Shown here: positions 24,901 through 31,201 of the stretch, piece after piece | Layout of the letters: the number at the start of each line of letters is the position of its first letter | Numbering within the stretch: position 1 is the stretch's first letter | Source of the DNA: Amycolatopsis camponoti | GTDB taxonomy: Bacteria; Actinomycetota; Actinomycetes; Mycobacteriales; Pseudonocardiaceae | Direction of reading: 5' to 3' | Length of the DNA stretch: 64,000 nt | NCBI RefSeq assembly: GCF_902497555.1 | Contig: NZ_CABVGP010000001.1 | Span: 620,001-684,000 of the forward strand | Translations under genes and position numbers: made by a program | Notes under the pieces: generated by a model | Database searches by the model: none | What the model saw: only the letters and a program-made list of their open reading frames with translations | What the model was told of the DNA's origin: nothing

Positions 24901-25269
24901 GTGATCTTGATCTCCCCGGAGCAGGCGAAGGCGGCGGTCACGGGCGGCGGCGCGCCCGGGAACGCGCCGGGCGTGGCGCCGGTCCAGGCGGGGCTGCCGG
25001 ACGTGCGCGTCCGGGTGTCGGACGGGCCGACCGGGCGCCTGCTGGTGCTCGCGGCGGAGCAGGAAGCGGGCTGGAAGGCATCGGTGGGCGGCAAGAGCGT
25101 GCCGATCGTGCCGGCGTGGGGACACCAGGTGGCGGTGTCGGTGCCGCCGTCGACGTCCGAGGTGACGATGGAGTTCCCGGGCACGGAACGGAACCTGCTG
25201 CTGCTCGCGCAGTTGGCGGCGGTGCTGTTCACGCTGCTGACGGCGGTCCCGGCCCGGCGCCGCCCGTGA
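21973..25269 (+). CDS. Very large family-2 glycosyltransferase with multi-span membrane region
   Basis: A 1098-aa protein. Residues 12-270 are a GT2 domain (VLAIVVCHNGENWLPLALSSL, VDTGSTDATA, the acidic LLHDDCAPEP as DXD, and LLREDLDFGWRANAAG). A short hydrophobic segment lies near 270-290, then a charged linker with an acidic patch (TEDAEDTDADATETAVEE) around 435-455. About ten transmembrane segments follow between 465 and 850, then an extracellular C-terminal domain of about 200 residues and a last TM at the end. It probably acts on lipid-linked envelope glycans. TTG at 21973 has GGAG 6 nt upstream. Acceptor and donor are unknown; manB and manA nearby would supply GDP-mannose. Confidence 0.82.
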   Translation: MPRTAAPPALRTAPVLAIVVCHNGENWLPLALSSLRRSTVRPRHVLAVDTGSTDATARLLAEAAADPGPDSAPVLSGVITLSSETGFAAAVAGAVEHATERWGDPGAWLWLLHDDCAPEPDCLDELLRVATKTPSATVLGSLGLDWTDPRLIVEAGLSTDASGHRQQVAALGDEPAEVLAVPSAGSLVRRDAWDELGGFDPEFPLLREDLDFGWRANAAGGLVLSVPTARVRHARAVTTGQRAADAVAAPLAAANRAHGLRVFLVNCSPFSFWLGMIRLPLLSLLRALAFVLLRRTGEARAEFAAATYLLSGRGGLRAARARRRRNPRPGTVRGLFTGRVTRLRNAVRAGVVGLVRRGVEEDLALGRVPETVETESAWVTPEALDARETRPVGPDALPAGALRGLSSRGSGLRRPGTLVAVALPETAAPEPVSATEDAEDTDADATETAVEEPEIVFVEVNRRRVLAATIFAPPVVLLVVMTALGLVVNRARLGLDLFGGKLLPVGGLGELWSSYLTPWHAIAGGTGAPASATLPVLGTLGAVFAPLGGPAALVAILFLGDIPLAALSAYVATRRLRVRRWVRAVIAATYALLPAATAGVAQGRLDVVVVHLVLPLVAAGIAGLLVRADTRWLHVSALSAIGMALLGAFSPLAHGLALAGLLIGFVVLPAPTGLARRIASVGIVVLLPLALLLPWPTVLLRHPELLVQGLGGAASAVSGTDLAGLDPGGPGAWPIGVAVIAAALIAIVVRPTKLAAGGLALAALGTGGLVLVRLVTAVPMQGGSPAHGHTGVPLLIVGAGLLWVVLGSWQRGGSAGVPATWLPKVFAVAGVVVFLALAAGAVVVGGQGPLRAGERPALAPEVAAELSASGRSVLDLATDATRQIGGRLPHYGDDELAPTPGTPARLASWRRDLGQGDAAAVQRAFAAAAAAGVQFVVLPAGVDPQAYVPLAKDLVSVAAPTSDGRGVLRLLPPAGQVILISPEQAKAAVTGGGAPGNAPGVAPVQAGLPDVRVRVSDGPTGRLLVLAAEQEAGWKASVGGKSVPIVPAWGHQVAVSVPPSTSEVTMEFPGTERNLLLLAQLAAVLFTLLTAVPARRRP

Positions 25270-25289
25270 GGTGAGGGCCCGGCTTGGGC

Positions 25290-25433
25290 GGCGCGACTGG
25301 CCCTTTCGCGTGGTTGTTGGGGGCGCGAGTGGCCTTTCGCAACGCGAGGAGGGCGCGAGTGGCCCTTTCGCAACGTCTGGAAGGCGCGAGTGGCCCTTTC
25401 GCACACCTCGAGCGGCGCGACTGGACCGTTCGT
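25290..25433. repeat. Five tandem repeats with about 31-bp period
   Basis: The 20-bp core GGCGCGAGTGGCCCTTTCGC occurs at 25290, 25322 (one base shorter), 25352, 25383 and 25414, with one to four substitutions in the first and last copies. Distances are 32, 30, 31 and 31 bp; the 11-12 bp between cores differ. The array fills most of the gap between the convergent glycosyltransferase and zincin-like genes. Too few and too short for CRISPR. Confidence 0.85.
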
Positions 25434-25471
25434 GCGCGTCCCGCCAGCGCCGCCCGCGAACCGCCGCGAAG

Positions 25472-25936
25472 CTACTCGCCTTCGATGACGTCCGGTTCCA
25501 CACCCAGGTACCCGGCCACCTGCTCGACCAGCACGTCGTGCACCAGGTCGGCCAGCTCCGACGGATCCTTCGCCCGCGCTTCCAGCGGCCGCCGGTACAG
25601 CACGATCCGCGCGCGCGTCGGCATCCCCGTCCGGTCCACGCCCGCCGGGACCAGCCGCGACAACGGCACCGCGCCGTCGTGCAGCACGCCGTCCGACGGC
25701 GCACGGCCGTTCTCGCGGACCTCGGGCACGTCGTCGACCGCCACGTCGAGCTTCGTCAGCTCGTGGCGCCAGCGGGCCTCGATCGGTTCCAGCGCGTCGA
25801 GCACCAGCGCGTCGAACCTCTCCGCGCGGCTCGCGGCGGCGGGCAGGGTCGCCGGGTACAGCGTCCCGCGCAGGCCCCGGCCGTGCCGGTCCCGTCGCGA
25901 GCGCCGCCGCTGTCGGTAGTCACGAGCCGTCGCCAC
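25472..25936 (-). CDS. Zincin-like metallopeptidase-family protein with degenerate active site
   Basis: A 154-aa protein with a very basic N-terminus (RDYRQRRRSRRDRHGRG) followed by the domain of the zincin-1 family (RFDALVLDALEPIEARW, DVAVDDVPEV, ARIVLYRRPLEARAKD). Where the family has HExxH this protein reads HDVLVEQ, so the zinc site is lost and peptidase activity is unlikely. The same kind of degenerate protein stands between whiB2 and DUF3499 in mycobacteria (Rv3259 context), so loss of the site may be ancestral here. Role unknown. Divergent from the DUF3499 gene. Confidence 0.75.
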   Translation of the reverse strand: MATARDYRQRRRSRRDRHGRGLRGTLYPATLPAAASRAERFDALVLDALEPIEARWRHELTKLDVAVDDVPEVRENGRAPSDGVLHDGAVPLSRLVPAGVDRTGMPTRARIVLYRRPLEARAKDPSELADLVHDVLVEQVAGYLGVEPDVIEGE

Positions 25937-26015
25937 CCCGGAAGTCTATGCGGTCGGCACGTCCCAGCGCGTGTCGCTCCTACTAGCTTGCGGCGACGCG
26001 CTATCGTTTCGGATC

Positions 26016-26369
26016 GTGCGGAGCGTACGGAAGTGTTCGCGTACCGGCTGTCTCGAGCCGGCTGTGGCCACGCTGACGTATGCCTACAGCGACTCGACCG
26101 CCGTCGTCGGCCCACTGGCCACCGCTTCCGAGCCGCACTCTTACGACCTCTGCGAAGCCCACGCGCTGCGGCTGACCGTCCCCAAGGGCTGGGAAGTCGT
26201 CCGGCACGAAGGCGCCTTCGCCGCGCCGGACCCGTCGGCCGACGAGCTGACGGCGCTGGCCGAGGCCGTGCGCGAGGCCGGCCGCCCTGGCAAACCGGCC
26301 CCCGCGCCCGAGCCGGAAGGCCCCTCCGGGCGCCGCGGGCACCTGCGTGTCCTCCCCGGTCGCGCCTGA
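26016..26369 (+). CDS. DUF3499 family protein
   Basis: A 117-aa actinobacterial protein with two cysteine sites, KCSRTGC near the start and DLCEAHALR in the middle, which may bind one zinc ion. The domain reads VATLTYAYSDSTAVVGPLATASEPHSYDLCEAHA and is followed by a disordered Pro/Ala/Gly tail. GTG at 26016 starts exactly at VRSVRKCSRTGC; TATCGT 8 nt earlier could be a -10 box, making the gene nearly leaderless. It lies directly upstream of manB as in mycobacteria. Function unknown. Confidence 0.8.
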   Translation: MRSVRKCSRTGCLEPAVATLTYAYSDSTAVVGPLATASEPHSYDLCEAHALRLTVPKGWEVVRHEGAFAAPDPSADELTALAEAVREAGRPGKPAPAPEPEGPSGRRGHLRVLPGRA

Positions 26370-26449
26370 ACGCGTAACCCACCACCACCGCCGGTAGGCT
26401 TTCCGCGCGGCGCAGCGGGCGCCGGGACGACTATTCGCGGGGAGACGGC

Positions 26450-27859
26450 GTGCCAGACCTTTCGGGCATCGTGAAGGCCTACGACATTCGCGGCGTGGTC
26501 GGCGAGCAGCTCGACGCGGCGCTCGTCCGCGACTTCGGCGCCGCGTTCGCCCTGCTCATCAAGCCGGAAGCGCCGGCCGTGGTGATCGGGCACGACATGC
26601 GCGACTCGTCGCCGGGCCTGGCGTCGGCCTTCGCCGAGGGCGTCACCTCGCAGGGTCTGGACGTCGTGAGCATCGGGCTGGCCAGCACCGACCAGCTCTA
26701 CTTCGCCTCGGGTTCGCTGAACCTGCCGGGCGCGATGTTCACCGCGAGCCACAACCCGGCCAAGTACAACGGCATCAAGATGTGCCGCGCCGGCGCGTCC
26801 CCGGTCGGCCAGGACACCGGGCTCGCCGAGATCCGCGACACCGTCGAGCAGGGCGTGCCCGAGTTCGAGGGCCAGCGCGGCACCGTGTCGGAGCGGGACG
26901 TCCTCGCCGACTACGCCGCTTACCTGCGCAACCTCGTCGACCTGTCGGGCAACCGGCCGCTGAAGATCGTCGTCGACGCCGGCAACGGCATGGGCGGCCA
27001 CACCGTCCCCACGGTCTTCGGGATGGGCTCTGCGGCGCGCAGCGCCTCCGCTGAGGGTGGTGGCGGGGGCATGGATGGACTCCCGATCGACGTCGTCCCG
27101 ATGTACTTCGAGCTCGACGGCAGCTTCCCGAACCACGAGGCCAACCCGCTGGACCCGGCGAACATCGTCGACCTGCAGGCGAAGGTGCGCGAGGTCGGCG
27201 CGGACGCCGGTGTGGCCTTCGACGGCGACGCCGACCGCTGCTTCATCGTCGACGAGCGCGGCGAGCCGGTTTCGCCGAGCGCGATCACGGCCCTGGTCGC
27301 CGTCCGCGAGCTGGCCAAGGACCCGGGCGGCACGATCATCCACAACCTGATCACGTCCAAGGGCGTGCCGGAGATCGTCGCCGAGCACGGCGGCAAGCCG
27401 GTCCGCACGCGCGTCGGGCACTCGTTCATCAAGGCCGAGATGGCCCGCACCGGCGCGATCTTCGGCGGCGAGCACTCCGCGCACTACTACTTCCGCGACT
27501 TCTGGCGCGCCGACACCGGCATGCTGGCGGCGCTGCACGTCCTCGCCGCGCTCGGCGAGCAGAACGGCCCGCTGTCCGACCTGACCAGCGCGTACTCGCG
27601 CTACGCGGCTTCCGGCGAGATCAACTCGACCGTCGACGACCAGGTCGCGAAGATGATGGCCGTCAAGGACTCCTTCGGCACCCGCCCCGGCGTCGAGCTC
27701 GACGAGCTGGACGGCCTGACCGTGCAGCTGCCGGGCGGCGCCTGGTTCAACCTGCGCCCGTCGAACACCGAACCGCTGCTCCGCCTGAACGTCGAGGCCG
27801 CGAACGCCGAGGCCGTGCAGGGGCTGGTGGACGAAGTACTCGCGATCATCCGCAGCTGA
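26450..27859 (+). CDS. manB: Phosphomannomutase/phosphoglucomutase
   Basis: A 469-aa alpha-D-phosphohexomutase that interconverts mannose-6-P and mannose-1-P for GDP-mannose. The catalytic serine is Ser100 in TASHNP, the metal loop is DGDADR at 258-263, the sugar loop GEHSAHYYF, and the phosphate loop RPSNTEP. GTG at 26450 follows GGGGAG. Odd: residues 192-209 (GMGSAARSASAEGGGGGMD region) are a Gly/Ala/Ser-rich insertion in a loop where relatives run directly from TVFG-like to LPIDVVPMYFELDG. It heads the mannose gene group. Confidence 0.94.
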   Translation: MPDLSGIVKAYDIRGVVGEQLDAALVRDFGAAFALLIKPEAPAVVIGHDMRDSSPGLASAFAEGVTSQGLDVVSIGLASTDQLYFASGSLNLPGAMFTASHNPAKYNGIKMCRAGASPVGQDTGLAEIRDTVEQGVPEFEGQRGTVSERDVLADYAAYLRNLVDLSGNRPLKIVVDAGNGMGGHTVPTVFGMGSAARSASAEGGGGGMDGLPIDVVPMYFELDGSFPNHEANPLDPANIVDLQAKVREVGADAGVAFDGDADRCFIVDERGEPVSPSAITALVAVRELAKDPGGTIIHNLITSKGVPEIVAEHGGKPVRTRVGHSFIKAEMARTGAIFGGEHSAHYYFRDFWRADTGMLAALHVLAALGEQNGPLSDLTSAYSRYAASGEINSTVDDQVAKMMAVKDSFGTRPGVELDELDGLTVQLPGGAWFNLRPSNTEPLLRLNVEAANAEAVQGLVDEVLAIIRS

Positions 27860-27868
27860 CCCGTCCAC

Positions 27869-27919
27869 GGTGAAGGGCGGGCCTCCGGGCCCAACTGTGT
27901 CCCGAAGGTGCCCTTCACC
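27869..27919. terminator. Hairpin after manB
   Basis: GGTGAAGGGC (27869-27878) pairs with GCCCTTCACC (27910-27919); inside, GGGCCTCCGGGCCC can form a second hairpin. The GTGAAGG/CCTTCAC arms resemble those of other intergenic hairpins in the window. No U tract is present, so termination is uncertain. Confidence 0.5.
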
Positions 27920-27947
27920 ACACCTCATCGCGTGGTATGGAGGAACC

Positions 27948-28169
27948 ATGGCCATCACGCTCGACGCCCAGCTCCTCGAGATCCTGGCGTGCCCGTCGCC
28001 CGATCACGCCCCGTTGCGCCCCGGGGCGCCGGACGACCCCGAGGCCGACGCACTGACGTGCACGGAGTGCGGCCGGGTATATCCGGTCCGTGACGGGATC
28101 CCGGTCCTGCTCCTGGACGAAGCCCGGACTCCCGGCGACAGCGGAAAATCCGATGCCGACAGTGCTTGA
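27948..28169 (+). CDS. Trm112-family small zinc-ribbon-like protein
   Basis: A 73-aa protein with the Trm112/YcaR pattern: LLEILACPSPDHAPL, LTCTECGRVYPVRDGIPVLLLDEAR. Three of the ribbon cysteines are visible (LAC, CTEC). Such proteins act as small partners of other enzymes; in this locus it regularly precedes the phosphosugar isomerase-like gene. ATG at 27948 has GGAGGA just upstream. It overlaps the next gene by 17 bases, so co-translation is likely. Confidence 0.85.
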   Translation: MAITLDAQLLEILACPSPDHAPLRPGAPDDPEADALTCTECGRVYPVRDGIPVLLLDEARTPGDSGKSDADSA

Positions 28170-29247
28170 CGACTCGCTGCTGGACGACCCCGCGCGGCTG
28201 GCCGAGGCCGACAGCGCGGGGCTGCTCCGGGCGGCCGCGATGGCCGGCGCCCAGGTGCGCGCGACCGCCGAGATGGCCGCCGAGATGGGGCTGGCCGACC
28301 GGCTCGACGTGGGGCGCCCGCGCGCCCTCGTGCTGATCGACCGGCCGGGCGTGAGCCGGACGCTCACCAGGCTGCTCGCGGCACTGCTGACGCCGTCGTG
28401 CCCGGTCCCGGTCGTCGTCGCCGAGGTGGTGCCGAGCTGGATCGGCCCGCTCGACGTCGTCTTCGCCCACACCGACGACCCCGGCGACCGCGAGCTCGCC
28501 GCGTCGTTGGAGCGCGCCGCGCGCTTCGGTGCCTCGGTCGTGCTCTCCGCGCCGGCCGAAGGTCCGGTCGCGGCCGCCGTGGCGGGCAAGGGCGTGCTGC
28601 TGGCGCCGCGCATCCCGGTGCCGCCGGAGCTGGCCTTCCCGCGCGGCCTGGCCGCCGGGCTGCTCACCGCGAACGCGCTGGGCCTGCTGGTCTCCGACGT
28701 CCAGGCGTTGGCCGACCAGCTCGACGTGGAAGCCGAGAAGGACTACCTGGCCCGCGAGTCGTTCGCGAACCCGGCCAAGGCGCTCGCGCTGCGCGTCGCC
28801 GACCGCGTGCCCCTGCTGTGGGGTCTCGACCCGGTCGCGGTGGCCGTCGGCGAACACGCTGCGCACGCGTTTGCCGCCCACGCTGCTACCGTCTGTGACG
28901 TCGAGGATTATCGTCAGGCATTGGCGCGTCCCGCATTGCGGCGCGCCGCACTGGCGAGTGGCGCGGCGCGTGACATCTTCGCCGATCCGGACGATTCATC
29001 AGGTGACATCCCGACTCGGGTGCTGCTCCTCTCGGTGCGAACCGGTCCGGCCACGGACGCGGCGCGCTACCAGGCCGAGGATCTGCTGCCCGGAACGGAG
29101 GTCATCGCACCGGCCGAGGAGATCGAGGCCGACGAAATCGTGCGGGCCGCGGTGCTGGCGCTGCGGTTCGAACTGGCGGCGGTCTATCTCGGGCTGGCGG
29201 CGGGCAGCATCGGCGGCGCGGGTCGCTTCGCGCCCGCGAGGGCGTGA
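28153..29247 (+). CDS. SIS-domain phosphosugar isomerase-like protein
   Basis: A 364-aa protein with two sugar-isomerase-like halves: VGRPRALVLIDRPGVSRTL, VPVVVAEVVPSWIGPLDVVFAHTDDPGD, GASVVLSAP, and the C-terminal FELAAVYLGLA. It matches the bifunctional phosphoglucose/phosphomannose isomerase type found between manB and manA in actinobacteria (Rv3256c position). The usual catalytic Glu/His residues are hard to place here, so a regulatory or lost activity is possible. ATG at 28153 overlaps the Trm112-like gene; a longer reading frame has no good start. Confidence 0.75.
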   Translation: MPTVLDDSLLDDPARLAEADSAGLLRAAAMAGAQVRATAEMAAEMGLADRLDVGRPRALVLIDRPGVSRTLTRLLAALLTPSCPVPVVVAEVVPSWIGPLDVVFAHTDDPGDRELAASLERAARFGASVVLSAPAEGPVAAAVAGKGVLLAPRIPVPPELAFPRGLAAGLLTANALGLLVSDVQALADQLDVEAEKDYLARESFANPAKALALRVADRVPLLWGLDPVAVAVGEHAAHAFAAHAATVCDVEDYRQALARPALRRAALASGAARDIFADPDDSSGDIPTRVLLLSVRTGPATDAARYQAEDLLPGTEVIAPAEEIEADEIVRAAVLALRFELAAVYLGLAAGSIGGAGRFAPARA

Positions 29248-29295
29248 GACCCGCCGAGCACCGGCCCCGGCCGGCGCCGAAGGAGTGGAGTTGAG

Positions 29296-30531
29296 GTGAC
29301 AGTGGAGCTGCTGCGCAACGCGGTGCGGCCCTACGCCTGGGGATCGCGGACGGCGATCCCCGAGCTGCTGGGCCGTCCGGTACCCGCGCCGCACCCCGAG
29401 GCCGAGCTGTGGATGGGTGCCCACCCGGGCGACCCGTCGCACGTCATCGGCCCCGACGGGACCGAGCGGAGCCTGCTGGAGCTGGTCGAAGCCGACCCGC
29501 TGGGCCAGCTGGGCGAGCGCTGCGCGAAGCGGTGGGGTGGGCGGCTGCCGTTCCTGCTGAAGATCCTCGCCGCGGAGGAGCCGCTGTCGATGCAGGCGCA
29601 CCCGTCGGCGGCCCAGGCCGCGGAGGGGCACGCTCGCGAGGAGCTGCTGGGCATCCCGCGGGACGCGTCGAACCGCAACTACCCGGACCCGACGGCGAAA
29701 CCGGAGCTCGTCTGCGCGCTGACGGAGTTCCACGCGCTGGCCGGGTTCCGCGAGCCGGACCGCACGGTGAAGCTGCTGAAGGCGATCGAGACGCCGGGGC
29801 TGGCGAAGTACACCGGGCTGATCGAGGCGCAGCCGGACCCGTCGGGGCTGCGGGCGCTGTTCACGACGTGGATCACGCTGCCGCAGCGGTCGCTGGACTC
29901 GCTGCTGCCGGAGGTGCTGGACGCCTGCGTCCGGCACGTCAAGGAGCACGGCGAGTTCGCCGTCGAGTGCCGGACGATCCTCGAGCTCGGCGAGGCGCAC
30001 CCGCGCGACGCGGGCGTGCTGGCGGCGTTGCTGCTGAACCGGCTGACGCTGCGCGCGGGCGAGGCGATCTACCTGCCGGCCGGCAACCTGCACCTGTACC
30101 TGCACGGCACGGCCGTGGAGATCCTGGCGAACTCGGACAACATCCTGCGGTGCGGCCTGACGCCGAAGCACGTGGACGTCCCGGAGCTGCTGCGCGTGGT
30201 CGACTTCGCGTGCGGCGAGATGCCGGTCCAGTGCGGCGACGGCGGCGACCGTCTTTCGGTGTACCGGACGGACGCGCCGGAGTTCGAGCTGTCGCGCGTC
30301 GAGTGGGCGCCGGGCCAGGACGACGAGATCTCGGTCGACAGCGTCGGCCCCCAGATCCTGCTGTGCACGGCGGGCGACCTGCTGGTGACGGCGGACGACG
30401 GCGAGAAGGTCGAGCTGCGCCGCGGTCAGTCGGTGTGGCTGCCGGCGGCGGACCCACCGGTGCGGGTACGCGCACTGGACGGCGCACGAGCCCAGCTGTT
30501 CCGCGCGACCGCGGGCACCTGCGAGGACTGA
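29296..30531 (+). CDS. manA: Mannose-6-phosphate isomerase, class I
   Basis: A 411-aa zinc enzyme that interconverts fructose-6-P and mannose-6-P, feeding manB. The metal ligands are visible in SMQAHPS (Gln and His), KPELVCAL (Glu) and the later AGNLHLYLHG. The start motif LRNAVRPYAWGSRTAIPELLG is typical. The length is normal for the actinobacterial enzyme. GTG at 29296 follows a GGAG element. It is the last gene of the manB-Trm112-SIS-manA run and ends before a strong terminator. Confidence 0.94.
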   Translation: MTVELLRNAVRPYAWGSRTAIPELLGRPVPAPHPEAELWMGAHPGDPSHVIGPDGTERSLLELVEADPLGQLGERCAKRWGGRLPFLLKILAAEEPLSMQAHPSAAQAAEGHAREELLGIPRDASNRNYPDPTAKPELVCALTEFHALAGFREPDRTVKLLKAIETPGLAKYTGLIEAQPDPSGLRALFTTWITLPQRSLDSLLPEVLDACVRHVKEHGEFAVECRTILELGEAHPRDAGVLAALLLNRLTLRAGEAIYLPAGNLHLYLHGTAVEILANSDNILRCGLTPKHVDVPELLRVVDFACGEMPVQCGDGGDRLSVYRTDAPEFELSRVEWAPGQDDEISVDSVGPQILLCTAGDLLVTADDGEKVELRRGQSVWLPAADPPVRVRALDGARAQLFRATAGTCED

Positions 30532-30540
30532 CGTTTGTGC

Positions 30541-30574
30541 GAAGGCCACCACCGGACCTCCGGTGGTGGCCTTC
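30541..30574. terminator. Terminator after manA
   Basis: A perfect 15-bp stem (30541-30555 with 30560-30574, GAAGGCCACCACCGG and complement) with an ACCT loop, nine bases after the manA stop. Confidence 0.82.
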
Positions 30575-30575
30575 G

Positions 30576-31201
30576 TCGTTCCCGGGGCGGACGTTTCCGT
30601 GTGCGTTCCGTGTGGCGGCTTCGGCCACGATCGACCCAGAGGGATGACCCTGGTGCGGTGCTGCGCGTCACCGGCCCGCTGGGGGTGGCGCCGGTCGGAC
30701 AACGCCCGGCGCCCGTGGGCTGGGGTGGTGCCGCGAGGGGGCGGCACCACCTCGTGTTCGGGTGGTCCGGGTGTTCCGGTGAGGGGTGCTGGGAGGGGTG
30801 GCTCGCCGGCCGGTCGGGGAGGACCGGGCCGGCGGGCAACGCCCAAGGCCGGCCTCGGCGGGGATCGGGGGCAGGGTTCGCGTGATGGGAGTGGGCCTGG
30901 CGGGGTCTCGCGTGGTTGCGGTCGGATCTTGTGTGATCCGGCGCGGGTTTCCCTGGCCGGGGCGGGATCTCGCATGATCGGGCGCGGGTCTCGTGTGACT
31001 GGCGGGGCATCTCGCGTGATTGGCGGGGCATCTCGCGTGATTGGCGGGGCATCTCGCGTGATTGGCGGGGCATCTCGCGTGATTGGCGAGGCATCTCGCG
31101 TGATTGGCGAGGCATCTCGCGTGATTCGAGGGGCATCACGCGAGATCGGCGGGACTACACGGGAGCAGCGAAAGCAAGCGGGAGCAAGCGGGAGTGGTGG
31201 G
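30576..31201. other. Non-coding gap between convergent manA and SARP genes, with tandem repeats
   Basis: About 625 bases. No frame here has a ribosome site and protein-like composition; the open frames come from the repeats. The right half is the 21-bp tandem array listed separately; the left part is G+C-rich with no recognised element. Confidence 0.7.
30905..31155. repeat. 21-bp tandem repeat array
   Basis: The unit is ATCTCGCGTGAT followed by TGGCGGGGC (21 bp). Six near-identical units run from 31009 to 31134; 31135-31155 is a degenerate unit whose first half, ATCACGCGAGAT, is the exact reverse complement of the first 12 bases. Degenerate units extend left at 30988, 30967, 30926 and 30905. 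The 12-mer is an imperfect palindrome centred on CGCG. A 21-bp period equals two helical turns, so all units face the same side of the DNA. It lies downstream of both flanking genes. Confidence 0.88.

Noticed and set aside
25290..25433. CRISPR array
   Set aside because: Core of 20 bp, spacers of only 11-12 bp, five copies, no cas genes; better described as a tandem repeat.
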